DNA of 64,000 nucleotides from Macropodus opercularis (Eukaryota; Chordata; Actinopteri; Anabantiformes; Osphronemidae): NCBI GenBank assembly GCA_030770545.1, contig CM061106.1, positions 10,293,501-10,357,500 of the forward strand, read 5' to 3'. The notes below the pieces were generated by a model. It was given only the letters and a program-made list of their open reading frames with translations, made no database searches and was not told the DNA's origin. Made by a program: the position numbers and the translations under genes. Of this stretch, positions 1-10,900 are shown one piece after another. Each line of letters opens with the position of its first letter. Positions within the stretch are counted from its first letter, which is position 1.

Positions 1-600
1 CTGCAGCATCAGTTTGAGCAGAGCTGGAGTCACTTCTTCCTCTTCCTGTTTCATGTTCATCTGGACGTTATGACCGTTTGCTGACTGTCTGAATAGTTTC
101 CATCAAGGCAAAGGTGGAGACACATGTTAGTTAAAGTGGGTTTGAACACGTTTGCGTGTTTTACCAGGTTTATGTGTCAGCTCTCCAACGCTCCACTTGT
201 TGTTTCATTTCACTGAACCTACCTCTGGAAGAACGAGGCGTTTCCTGAGAAGGAGACGTAGATCCCCCTGTGAAGAAACACACGACACAACACTGTGTAA
301 AACAAGACATTACACAATACACAACAGGCGCCAAACCGCAATGAGTCTTCCCCAGTAATTTGATGTATTGCAGACCACGAGACTCAATATCAGCATAAGG
401 CTCTACAATAAATGGGTCTTCAAAATTCTTCTCCTCACCTACAAAGCTCTTCATAATAAAGCTCCATCTCATCTTAAAGACCTCCAACAACAACCAGAAC
501 TAGAATGTGGATCCTGGAAATGTGGTTTGACATGTCAGGATCGTCTGAGGCTCTTATCCAAATCAACAGACCTGAGCTTCTCTTAGACAACTGTCATTGT
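1..600. other. Left-edge non-coding stretch with a LINE remnant
   Basis: No gene can be supported here. The only recognisable piece is at 413-497 on the plus strand, which translates to FKILLLTYKALHNKAPSHLK. This resembles the C-terminal tail found after the reverse transcriptase in many fish non-LTR elements. It is short and isolated, so the family cannot be assigned. The rest shows no conserved reading frame. Confidence 0.45.
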
Positions 601-601
601 C

Positions 602-1240
602 TTGTTGTTGTGACAATGAACCTGACGAGTCAGAGGATCAAAATACTGTGGACACATAGAAATGGAGGAGAGCTGGTCAGATCACTGATTCAATAAGGAA
701 GTGAAGTGGAAGAAGCTGCTGTGATGTGGATTTTGGACATATAAGACGAGAAATGAGACGTTACTCACTGGGAATGAAGCTACAGTGACCAGTGCTCCGA
801 TGACGTGTGACCACCAAACCGGCGTCCACTCGCTGGTACACAATCAACGTTATTTACAGTCTCACCCTAAGGCCTGGGCAGTGATGGTTTCTTCACTGGT
901 TACTGGCCACAAGTCCCTATTGGTTCTCACCACCAGATACCCAGACTCTGCCACAGGATGGTGGTTTGACTGTATTTGACTCTCTTCTGGTCCTTAGCAT
1001 CTTTTTGTAGTCAAACAGCTGGAGCAGTTGTTATTCCTCATGGACTGCATCCCATAGCCCCAAACAACATGACAGGTTAAAGACACAGCAATAATAATAA
1101 TCATTCATTCACAGCTTTAATTGTTACATCTGCACCACATTGTAATGAGGCAAATATTTCTCACTGAATTCTTACCGATAGCAGGACCTGGTGCTCAACA
1201 TCTGACAAGTCACGTGAGAAGCACGACAGGTGTGTTTTCT
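602..1240 (-). pseudogene. Decayed paralogous copy of the USP-like exons
   Basis: Bases 602-803 align nearly end to end with 4368-4577, which hold exons 5 and 6 of the USP-like gene and the intron between them. Further similarity appears at 1055-1085 (against about 4830-4855) and 1170-1225 (against 4908-4970, the exon 3 donor region). The equivalent of the VLILEL stretch in exon 6 meets an in-frame stop straight after LIL, and the exon 5 equivalent is also broken. This is therefore a second, non-functional copy in the same minus-strand orientation. It was separated from the better copy by the LINE at 1570-4202. Confidence 0.55.
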
Positions 1241-1273
1241 GAGAAACAAGGCTTCGGCCGAGCCTTGTTTCTC
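1241..1273. other. Perfect 13-bp inverted repeat (hairpin)
   Basis: GAGAAACAAGGCT at 1241-1253 is followed by a 7-base loop, TCGGCCG, and then the exact reverse complement at 1261-1273. The loop itself holds the palindrome CGGCCG. No adjoining T-tract or gene explains it. Confidence 0.8.
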
Positions 1274-1275
1274 AT

Positions 1276-1569
1276 AATACAGCACACAAGCGTCTCTCTC
1301 TCTCAAGGAGCCCGGCTTCACGTAGACGTCGTAGTCGCTGTAGCATAATCACAATCTCACAATTGGAATGACCTGAGAACAAACACAACATTTGGTTATG
1401 AATTCATAAAACCTGAGTTGACCTCACAGTTGACTGTAACACAAACAAACACTTACCATAATCAGCTGTAGGCCCTAAATGGCTGATAGTGGTGACAAGC
1501 GAGTAACAAGCTGTCTGGAAAATAGCACAGTTAACAAACAACCACTAGATTTACACATTCAATAGTCCA
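1276..1569. other. Non-coding gap
   Basis: Nothing recognisable lies here: no conserved frame, and no clear target-site duplication for the adjacent LINE. Confidence 0.6.
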
Positions 1570-4202
1570 GCATGTGAGCGCGTGCACAGCTCCGTGTCCC
1601 GGCTGCAGACACAACACCCGCAGGCCCTGATTCTAATCTCTGGGGACGTGAATCATGCCGCTGCCCCCCTCTCTGCCACCCTCCCCCACTTCAACCAGTA
1701 CGTGAACTGCCACACCAGGGAAAACAAAACACTGGACCTTCTGTATGCTAATGTTAAGAATGCATACACCGCCGCCCCCCTCCCCCCCTTGGGCCGCTCC
1801 GACCATAACCTGGTCCGCCTGCTTCCTGTATACACTCCTGTGGTGAAAAAGCAGCCACCACAGGTGAAAGTGGTGAAGATCTGGTCAGAGGAGGCAGGTG
1901 AGCGGCTGAGGGACTGCTTCCACACCACGGACTGGGACACTCTCTGCAGTCCTCACGGGGAGGACATTGATAGTCTCACAGACTGTGTCACGGACTACAT
2001 TAATTTCTGTGTGGAAAACACCGTGCCAACCAGGACAATACGGTGTTTTCCCAACAACAAGCCCTGGGTGACCCCTGAACTGAAGGCCCTCCTGAATGAG
2101 AAGAAGCGGGCTTTCTTCTCTGGAGATAAGGAGGAGCTGAAAAGAGTCCAGCGGGAGCTGAAGTATGGGATCAGGAGGGGCAAGGACAGCTACAGAAGAA
2201 AGCTGGAACAACACATGCAGCAGAGCAACCCGCGAGAGGTATGGAGGGGACTGAGCCAGATCTCAGGCCATGGACAAAGGGGGGCTGGTCAACAGGTTGA
2301 AGGAGACCGGGCCTGGGCAAACGAACTGAATCTGTTTTTTAACAGATTCGACTCTGTTGGCTCACCAGCCCGGTCGAACCTCCCCCCGTCTTCACACCTC
2401 TCCGCTACAGTTGACTCCCACCAGCTGCAGCTGTTCACATCTCATCCACCCGGTGACTACTCTGCCCCCCCTCACACTGAGGACCCCGCTCAGGCCACAG
2501 CTTCGGACCAGTCTCCCCCCACCCCCCTCTGCCTCTCTCTGGACCAAGTCAGGAGAGAGCTGAGGAAGAACAAGGCCAGGAAGGCCGCAGGCCCTGACAA
2601 CATCAGCTCCAGGCTCCTCAGGGAGTGTGCAGACCAGCTCAGTGAGGTGGTCCTGTACATGTTCAACCTGAGTCTGAGCCTGGAGAGGGTCCCGGCTCTG
2701 TGGAAGACGTCGTGTGTGGTTCCGGTTCCAAAGATACCACATCCCAGGGAGCCGAACCACTACAGACCCGTGGCCTTGACCTCTCACCTGATGAAGACCA
2801 TGGAGAGGATTGTCCTCAGCAACCTCCGCACCCAGGTGAGCTCGGCGCTGGACCCGCTGCAGTTTGCCTACCAGGCGGGCATCGGGGTGGATGATGCCGT
2901 CATCTACCTGCAGCATCGGGCCCTATCTCACCTGGAGTCCCCCGGGAGCACTGTGAGGGTCATGTTCTTTGACTTCTCCAGTGCTTTCAACACCATTCAG
3001 CCAGCACTGCTGAGGGGGAAGCTGGAGGTTGCAGGCGTGGACCAACACCTGGCGGCTTGGTCCATCAACTACCTCACAGACAGACCACAGTTTGTGAGGC
3101 TGCACAACTGTGTGTCTGACGTGGTCATCTGCAGCACGGGGGCCCCCCAGGGGACGGTGCTCTCGCCCTTCCTGTTCACCCTGTACACAGCGGACTTCAG
3201 GTACAACTCCAGCAAATGCCACCTGCAGAAGTTCTCGGACGACACTGCGATTGTTGGATGTGTATCTGGGGGGAACGAGCTGGAGTATAGGGGGGTCATC
3301 ACCGACTTTGTAGACTGGTGTGAAGATAACCACCTGGTTCTGAACACCAGAAAAACGAAGGAGCTGGTGATTGACTTCCGGCGGAAACCAGCACCACCAC
3401 CGCCGGAGTGCATTAGGGGTTCTGGGATCGAGATGGTGGACACCTACAAATATCTGGGTGTCCACCTCAACAAAAACCTGGACTGGACCGACAACTCGGA
3501 TGCCCTGTACAGGAGGGGCCAGAGTCGCCTCCACCTGCTGAGGAGACTGAGGTCCTTTGGGGTGTGCAGGGCTCTCCTACGGACTGTTTATGACACGGTA
3601 GTGGCATCGGCGTCCTCTACGGCGTTGTGTGCTGGGCGGGCGGTAGCACGGACAGAGACTGAAACAGACTGAACAAACTGGTAAAGAAAGCTGGCTCTGT
3701 CCTGGGCTGCCCACTGGAGTCCATCGAGGTGGTGGCCAATAGAAGGACGCGGGCGAAACTGTCGTCCATCATGGCCAACCCCTCCCACCCCCTGCACCAA
3801 ACCGTGGAGGACCAACGCAGCTCGCACAGCGCGAGACTGCTGCACCCGAAGTGCAGGACTGAGCGCTACCGGAGGTCTTTCTTACCCACGGCTATAAGAC
3901 TCCACAACACACCAACATGACTGTAAAGCGTGTTCATAGTGTGATGTGTGCCGTGCGGTGCCCATGTTTACATGTATGTTGTTTTGTTTTGTTTTTTAAT
4001 GTTTTTTTTTTTTTCATTCGACACTTTTGCACTTTATGTTTATGTGAGATATGTACATTTTTTGTCTTTCTTTTTGTATATAATGTATAACATATTTTTA
4101 CTCTTTATTTTTTTCCAACTGTTTTTTTTTCTCTTGCTGCTGCTGGGTCACCAGAATTTCCCCACTGCGGGATTAATAAAGTCTTATCTATCTATCTATC
4201 TA
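1570..4202 (+). mobile_element. 5'-truncated L2/CR1-like non-LTR retrotransposon
   Basis: The element starts inside the endonuclease domain, runs through reverse transcriptase and a C-terminal region, and ends in a short 3' UTR. The UTR contains CAGAATTTCCCCACTGCGGG, then ATTAATAAAG and an (ATCT)n tail at about 4183-4202. The tail and the reverse-transcriptase motifs are typical of L2/CR1-superfamily LINEs in fish. Truncation at the 5' end is the usual result of target-primed reverse transcription. The same 3' end, in opposite orientation, appears at 24968-25045. The insertion separates a USP-like gene fragment from its decayed paralogue. Confidence 0.88.
1582..3920 (+). pseudogene. LINE ORF2-like endonuclease/reverse transcriptase, broken near its 3' end
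   Basis: The long open frame 1582-3672 (about 696 codons) begins with the end of an AP-endonuclease domain: ISGDVNHA and then the SDHNLV motif near residue 74 are visible. Reverse transcriptase follows, with RPVALTS, FFDFSSAFNT, TGAPQGTVLSP and the catalytic box FSDDT. Most relatives have FADDT, so the box carries an A-to-S change. The frame is lost by an indel at about 3612, and the alternative frame has a TGA at about 3659. The C-terminal tail (LNKLVKKAGSVLGCPLESIE and RYRRSFLPTAIRL) is readable from 3672 to 3920 in another frame. The start lies inside the endonuclease because the copy is 5'-truncated, so it is not an autonomous element. Confidence 0.85.
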
Positions 4203-4302
4203 GCAAATGTATTTTACCACTTACTTTCTAAGTGTCTCACTATAATCATTGTTATCACATCATTGTGTAATGAACCGGGCCTTTACTGAAGCTCTGCCCT
4301 AC
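4203..4302. other. Short remnant between LINE and last USP-like exon
   Basis: This is intron-like sequence downstream of the exon ending at 4303. No further protease exon is visible before the LINE. Confidence 0.5.
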
Positions 4303-5500
4303 CTCCACATGGCTGCTGGAAATCATCAGTTCACGTGACAACTCCATGGGCGTCCTCACTTTCACCATCTTGTTGCCATTGAACTCGGTGCGTCTGAGTT
4401 CCAGGATCAAGACACTGTGGACCCAAAGAGATGGAGGAGAGGTGGTCAAATCACTCACTCAAAAAGGAAGTCAAGTGGAAGAAGCTGCTGCGATGAGGTC
4501 TCTAGACATTTGGGATGAGAAATAGGATGTTACTCACTTTGGCAGGGTCAACAACGACCACTGCTCCACTGACTCCTCATTTCCACAGCTGCACTTGTTT
4601 AAGCACTGGAAACACGGGAGAAGAAGCTTTTAGCTGAAATCTTACAATTGATCAAACGCACAAACAGCTTTGGTTTCTATCTTTGCTGAGTGTTGGGGCT
4701 GAGGCGTACTGTCAGGTAGTCGTCCAGACACTGCTGGACTGACCCTCCTGGACTCCACGTGGGGTCCAGGAAAAAGCTCTTGCAGTCGTGGTGAGTCGGT
4801 AGCTGCTGCCCACACCTGCACAATAACATGACAGCTCAAAGTTATAATATATCTTATTCATAGGTTCAACTAGTACATGTCCACATCACTATGAGACTAT
4901 AAAGAGTTCATACCGACTGCAGGTCACGGTGCTCAAGACCTCAACAGAGATGTGAGCAGCGACAGGACATGCGTACGAGAGCCCAAGAGCGTTGGCTGCT
5001 CTCTGCAGATCAAGGGAAACCAACTGCAGCATGTCCAGCACCGACATGACCAACAAAAAGCAGCTCTGCAAAGAAACGGCGTTTTAGACAGAGGAGTTTA
5101 ACTACAAAAACATTCTGTACATCACTGTCTGCTCTGTAGCACAAACAAGACGTGCACCAACATTTGGTCCGTCCTTGGCAAAGGACTGCGCAACCATGTG
5201 CTTCAGGGCTTCCAGGACCTCTGTCTTCTCATCGATGTCATTTGAGAAGCCAAGACGGACAAGTTCGCCAAACAACCTGGAAAGAGCAGGTGAAGAAATT
5301 AGGATGGTCCTCATGCTGACTGGTAATGTTAGTGGACAAACCAACGTCTGTGCTACGCTGCGGACCAGCTGCTGTACCTCATGGTGGAGCTGGTGCTGGC
5401 AACCTCAACCTGAACACTGAACTCCTCCATGAAAGGCTTCAGCCACAGGAGGAACTGGACGGCAGCGTTCACGAAGCAGGTATCGCCGAGGTTGGGTGAC
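4303..5500 (-). CDS. Ubiquitin-specific-protease-like (peptidase C19) gene, partial, six exons
   Basis: Six minus-strand exons join in frame: 5500-5378, 5276-5162, 5065-4914, 4815-4710, 4605-4538 and 4414-4303. All are flanked by AG acceptors and GT donors; the GTTGGT donor at 5161 is weak. Exon 1 holds the cysteine box SPNLGDTCFVNAAVQFLL, the form of the C19 nucleophile motif. Exons 3-5 carry a CxxC pair at the 3/4 junction (TCSRCGQQL), SVQQCLDDYLT and a second pair (CSCG), arranged like the zinc ribbon and insert of USP catalytic domains. Exon 6 begins NVLILELRRTEF, equivalent to the VLxLxLKRF strand of USPs. Known USPs deubiquitinate proteins using Cys, His and Asp/Asn. The C-terminal His/Asp boxes are not in the window, because the LINE and a decayed paralogue occupy the place where they should be. 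No initiator Met is assigned. It is probably a fragment or pseudogene with open exons; family confidence is high and functionality is doubtful. Confidence 0.75.
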
Positions 5501-5618
5501 CTGAAACATAAAAAACATCACGTGTCCTTTTCCACAGATGAAGACTCACAATAAACTATAGCCTCACGCACAGAACACGCGTGGAGTCATCAGGTGTATG
5601 TGACACTCGATGACGTAC

Positions 5619-5804
5619 CCGCGACAAACCGCTCATATGGGGAGAGAGGCCTGAAGGTGGAAGAGACAGAGACACACACGTTACTCTACTAATGCTACAG
5701 CAATGAAGTCATCAATAATAAACAACAACAATATCATGTGGAACATTAAACATACGTGTGCTCTGAGGAGGCCGGTGCTGCAGCAGGAGACAACTGTGTG
5801 GTGT
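5619..5804 (-). other. Two candidate upstream exons of the USP-like gene
   Basis: Segments 5804-5756 (49 bases) and 5650-5619 (32 bases) are bounded by good AG acceptors and by GTATGT and GTACGT donors. Joined, they read TTQLSPAAAPASSEH and then PLSPYERFVAG. That frame is one base out of step with the cysteine-box exon at 5500, and the frame that would match contains a TGA. Either these are not the true exons or the gene carries a frameshift. Confidence 0.3.
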
Positions 5805-7762
5805 CTGTTCCAAACACAGAAACTCAGTTCAACACAACAAATACATATATAATACACATATTCCAGCTTTAGCCCCTGGAACTTTGAATCTATGTCCTTG
5901 TGGACTCACACCTGGAAAACGTCTCCTATACTGTTTAATGGCAGAACTTAATGGAAACTTAATTCATATGGAAATTCAATATACAATTTGGTAGTTTCAT
6001 CTGAGAATGCATTTTGCAATTCAATATCAAAAGTTTCAATAAAAGCTTAATCAACTGCATTTGGAAAAGACATTTTTTACTAATGATTTACTATTTGAAC
6101 TACGAGTCTGAAGATGAAAAGTAAAGCACCAATAAACTCTTTTGATAAAATATTATATATGTATTATTACATTATTATATTAATAGCATTAGCATAGCAC
6201 AGTACAACATGTTTGCTAACGCTAGTCCGGGCTGTACAAATAGCAGAAGCTAACTCGGTCCTTTGCTCTGTTCAGCCGTCATTTACATAAAATACCGGAT
6301 TTCACCGCCTTCTCGGTTCCGGAGCCCAGATGCGACTTTACGAACCGGCACCAAAACGTAACCGGTCCAGACTAAGATGGGGGCGATCTACGCTGGTGCC
6401 TTTCTGAGCTACGCTAATACACAAGCTAGCGCTAGCCACATTAGCCGCTAGCCGTTAGCTGCACTTTGACTCCAGTGTGACACGTGTGATGGTGCGTTCG
6501 AGGCCTCCTTACTTCCAGACAAACCGCTGTGGGAGCCGCGAAGATGCTGAAGTCCACCGTCTGCCTGTTGACAATGAGCAGACGCACGCGATGACTAAGC
6601 GTCAAACCATCTTAGACTGGACATTTGTTTTACATTATTTCATAACACAGAAATATAGATTAACATTCGTAGTAACATATTAAAACGCAAACAAAACGAG
6701 GACATGACTCAGATTCTGAAGGTGACTGAAAACATTTGATTTCACCTGGTTTCTTCTCTCAGGGCTTCCTCAATAATAAAGTTTAGCAGACAGCCCACTT
6801 TTATTTATCTAGTAACATATTAAAATGCCAACAAACAAACCTGTTCAAAATAGATCAAGATACATTTGATTCGACATATTAGTAAAAACATCAAGATTTC
6901 TCAATGCACAAAGTCAAACAAACAGTTCGGGTCAATAAATTCAGACACTTACCCTCCATCTTTCCAAAAAAACAAGGCAGCCTTTGTTGGAAAGTAAAAT
7001 CAAACAAAATAATATATGTGATATCAAGTATGAAAGGTGTGTAGATGTAGTTGTAGTTGTAGTTGTAGTTGTGGTGCAATGAAGCAAAGCTGGTCGTTAG
7101 TCTTTCTCTCTCTGAAAACCTTTGAGTTGCTGAGGGAACGCAAAAATCTCTGTCCTGATACAAATTAAGATGCAATTTATTGACTCTCTTACTGGTGGAG
7201 GTTTCAAATGAACATGTAGCATTCAGTCTACTCTGGGTGAATGTTTCTAGCTAACACATATTGACTAAATGAAGGCTTGCTCCTTCTTTGCCGTATGAAA
7301 ACCACGCTTTCTCTGCAGAATAAGGGAGAAGGGGGCCGTGCAAGACTGAGAGTGGGGGTCAGCCGAGTTTGGTGGATGGACAAAGAGGCTTGAAAACCAG
7401 AAGGTGTGTAAAAGGCTGGACAGGGATACTCCCAAACCCATCAACATACATAGAGACGCCTTCACACACACGTCCGTACACACAAGCAGCACAGGCGAGA
7501 GCTGTCTGGTTGACAGATATGACAGTTGTTGGAAATTCCAAAGTCTTCATTTAGATGAAACTATGCATTTGTGGTCACAGTGATGATGGACCAATCACAG
7601 GCTACGGTTGGTTTATAGAAAGGTGAACTCATGTCCTCAGGGGCTTTGACATGTTTAAACCTTTATATCATCTGTGAGTGTCATTGAATTTGTTCATTAT
7701 TATTTTATACAGATATTAACATGTTGTACTGTTGATGTTTTAAAATGTATAATACACATTCA
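5805..7762. other. Non-coding stretch
   Basis: No coding region can be supported. About 6420-6460 is rich in GCTAGC-like words, and 6180-6480 is relatively CpG-containing, as an upstream region might be, but no core promoter is recognisable. A short hexanucleotide run (GTAGTT)n lies at about 7043-7073. Confidence 0.5.
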
Positions 7763-7960
7763 GATGTGTTTTGGGAGATGATTTAATAAAAATATATCAG
7801 TTAGAGCAGAAGAATGACACAGACAAACATTGTCAGTTCTTTCATCTTCCATCATTCTGAGAAATAAATGTCTGCATAAACACAAACAGTACTGTGATAA
7901 CAGCACAACATTTAGTGTTAAAGTTGATAAGCTGGAGCCTCCAACACTGCTGTGTGAACA
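7763..7960. repeat. Dispersed repeat, inverted partner at 49743-49935
   Basis: The sequence from TGTGTTTTGGGAGATGATTT to the GGAGCCTCCAACA block matches the reverse complement of 49743-49935 over most of its length, with indels. The two copies are about 42 kb apart in opposite orientation. No terminal repeats or coding were seen, so the family is unknown. Confidence 0.65.
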
Positions 7961-8067
7961 CTCTGACTCTGAAGTCAAGTCTCCTCAGTGATGACACCAC
8001 CTCCAGCTTTTCTGGTTCAGCTCCTGAGTTAAGTGTCTATTGGTTGAAATGAATGTCAGCCTAACAC

Positions 8068-8150
8068 AGTGTTTCCCAACCTGTTGGAGCCTCAGCACAT
8101 GTTTTACATTAGAAAACCACACGACACACCACCAATCAAAAATGCCACAA
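8068..8150. mobile_element. hAT-like terminal fragment
   Basis: CAGTGTTTCCCAACCTG at 8068 has the form of a hAT superfamily terminal inverted repeat (CAG followed by TTCCCAACC). The sequence after it is non-coding. No matching opposite terminus was found nearby, so only one end is called. Confidence 0.4.
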
Positions 8151-8680
8151 GAAGCAGATGTAATGAAAATCTAGTGTCAGTTTATTTGGTAGAGGGACTT
8201 GGGCTCTTTTCTTAATGGCGCCAGGACCAAGCATCTCTAAGGATCATTTTGCAGGTGGTCAGTATCAACAACTCTGCTACGGTGTGAGGCTGTTTAGATT
8301 TAGTGATGAGTTCAGCAGCTTCATAGCGTTCAGAGCTTTCTCACTCGTCTTGGTGACAGATGTATGACGCAGTAATTAGAGTAATACACTTGCATAGTCA
8401 GTAGCCATTTCACTCTATAGGGAGGATGAACCTAAGCTGCATGAGAGACACAAAGTACCTGAGGATACCTGAGTTCTATCATTAAATGAAGAGTAGATTT
8501 AAGTGCCACTGAATTAAAAGAAAACAATTAATAACTACCAGTCAGGTGTCTCATAAAAAATATTTACAGCAATGACATGACCTGCATTTGCGATGATCAC
8601 ACGTCTACTGCTCCTGCTGTTCATGGAACTGATCTCTGTTCACTGCTTGTTCTCTTCATCATAATGTTCAGCTGACTGAA
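8151..8680. other. Non-coding gap
   Basis: No feature was recognised in this stretch. Confidence 0.5.
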
Positions 8681-9022
8681 GGAACTCTATTTATTTATAA
8701 GAATCAAACATATAGAAATAATTATTCAGTCATGCAGATATGTACATACAAGATGAACCTGATGTAGTATAATCATGTGTTTATTCAGTTTGTTTGTTGT
8801 CCATCCTTGACTGACTAATAAAGTCTGAGTGAGTTGTGTCTGGTTTGCTGAGCTGCAGTTCAACCAGAAGGTGAGTAATGAGACCAGATGTGTGTCAGGA
8901 TGATTCCGGCCTAAGGAAGGACTCTATATAATTATGAAAATAACAAAACATGTATAAATATTTATTCAATCATGCAAATATGTACATAAAAGTTGAACCT
9001 GGTATAATCATCTGTTTATTCC
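8681..9022. repeat. Imperfect tandem duplication, ~236-bp spacing
   Basis: Bases 8681-8788 and 8917-9022 share the order ACTCTAT, ATTATTCAGTCATGCA-like, ATATGTACATA and TGTTTATTC with about 80% identity by eye. The function is unknown. Confidence 0.6.
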
Positions 9023-9122
9023 TAACCCCAGGAACAGAACGCGACGTGACCCAAGCCTTTCAAAACAACTCAGGCCTCTAAAATGTCCACTTCGCACCTT
9101 GACCTTTGACCTGTTGCAAATA

Positions 9123-9195
9123 GCAGGACAGCTGCTAGCCGCTAGATGCTAGCGGGACAGCTGCTAGCTGCTAGCTGGTAGCTGCCAGCTTAACA
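9123..9195. repeat. GCTAGC-rich short repeats
   Basis: This is a run of variants of AGCTGCTAGC, with GCTAGC, GCTGCTAGC and TAGCTGCCAGC repeated. It lies about 170 bases upstream of the tentative small gene at 9368. Confidence 0.6.
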
Positions 9196-9367
9196 GCCAG
9201 CTTTTTGGACAGCGACGAACTTCAGCATTGGAAGCGACACTTGGATTATTCTACGGGTTATTCTCCCAGCTAACACCTACAGTTATCTTAAAGGATTCAA
9301 CCAAACGCTTTTTAACATCGACCAAGCTTTATCCACTGGAGCTTATGACGTTTCGGACCGACTGTCA

Positions 9368-10900
9368 ATGTTGAATTATCTTTCAAATTCAACATTACCC
9401 CTTTTCCTCGTTTTACACAGACAGAAGTTGAAGCCGCGTCGCCTATTGGCCTTTATTCAGGTAAACACATATGATAGAAGGACTCTCTCTCTTAATGAGT
9501 TAGCATTTTACTTGCTAAGCATTAGCCTCAATGCTGCTACTGATGGTTAGCTAACCTGTAGCTCACTAGCTGCCAGTTTCTAACAGGCCAGTAATTAATC
9601 TACGATCTTAAAATGTTTTTTGACTTATCGAGTGACAAATATTCAGTTTAGTTTTCAATTTCATAAAATTAAAAATTGTATTGACTGGAATAAAATGTTT
9701 GCTTACTGATTTGCCTCTGACATTGGTGACGTCACAGAATGTTGTATCTAGCGACGGGACAACAATCTTTCAGCCGTTTCCACAACAGACAGAGACACAG
9801 GTAAGATGTTTCCAGCTGAGCTCAATGTTAATTTTACTGTATTTACTCTTTGTTATATTTCTTGTGTTTAGTTTATTCAGATAAACACAGACTAGATACG
9901 TTCACCGATAGAAGGACTCTCTCTGAATGAGTCAGCATTTTACTTGCTAAGCATTAGCCTCAATGCTGCTACTGATGGTTAGCTAACCTGTAGCTCGCTG
10001 GCTGCCAGTTTCTAATAGGCCAGTAATTAATTTGTGTCTCTACGATGTCAAAATGTTTATCTGACTTATCGACTGACAAATATTCAGTTTAGTTTCCAAT
10101 GTCATAAAATTAAAAATTATATTGCCTGTGATAAAATATGTATTTACTGATTGGCCTCCGACTCAGGTGACGTCACAGACTGTTGTATCTAGCGACGGGA
10201 CAACAATCTTTCAGCCGTTTCCACAACTGACAGAGACACAGGTAGGATGTTTACAGCTGAGGTCAGTGCTAATTTTACTGTCTTTATTTTGTTATATTTC
10301 TTATTTCTTGTGTTTAGTTTATCTTCATGCTTCTGTCAAATTTTCTTCATTTAATGATGAATAATATGTGGTTCTGTCAACCTGAAGTGCTTTTATATAG
10401 TGTTAAACTGTCTTTCAATGCTGGATTCAGGTAATTAGTTGGAGTCACTGTCTTTCTAGTGTTTGGTTCGTCTGCTTTAGTCAGTGAGTGGGTTTGTTAA
10501 ATGCTGACTGAAACCATCAGTGTCTAACAGTGAACTAAATGCAGTGTTGACATAGTTATTGGTAACATCACTCAGACTTATTTGCTTAGTAATAGTAAAC
10601 AGTCTTTTCCAGTTGATTCCACAGCAGATAGAGACACAGATCAGACAACTTATAGTTGAGATCAAAAGTTTATTTGACTTATATTTTGTGATCAGCCGAA
10701 CCATTTCTCAGAAAATATGTCAAAACACGTCGTCTCAGTGTTGCTTGGTTCCTGGTTCTGGCTCACACTGTTGTTGAACCAGCGATACTGGGCCTTGCTA
10801 ACCTCCTTTCTACATGCAGACAGGAGCGAGTCATGGAAAAGGCAGCAGCTCTACACAGAGTCACAGACTGGACCTTTGAGGCTGCGCAGGGAAGGATAAC
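9368..10900 (+). CDS. Tentative small gene with tandemly duplicated exon
   Basis: An open segment starts with ATG at 9368 and ends at 9460 exactly at CAG/GTAAAC, giving 31 codons in phase 0. A 63-base exon-like block follows at 9738-9800, with a GTCACAG acceptor and a CAG/GTAAGA donor. It encodes 21 residues containing VVSSDGTTIFQPFPQ and TETQ, also phase 0 to 0. A near-identical copy lies at 10179-10241, and a decayed third copy at about 10576-10639 has lost its donor. A possible last exon begins after the strong acceptor at about 10819. If these are spliced together, a short Gln/Thr/Pro-rich protein results. No family is recognised. Splice-site quality and phase consistency are the only evidence, and this could equally be a non-coding transcript or chance. 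Confidence 0.28.
9461..10325. repeat. Direct tandem duplication of a ~441-bp module
   Basis: The block beginning AGGACTCTCTCT (about 9478 and 9913), through the GTTAGCTAACCTGTAGCTC section, to the exon-like block and the ATTTTACTGT section occurs twice. The offset is about 441 bases and the identity is high. A third, much decayed copy of its exon-like part lies at 10560-10660. Confidence 0.85.

Noticed and set aside
2392..3534. Minus-strand frames opposite the LINE ORF
   Set aside because: They are antisense to an identified reverse transcriptase and carry no motifs of their own.
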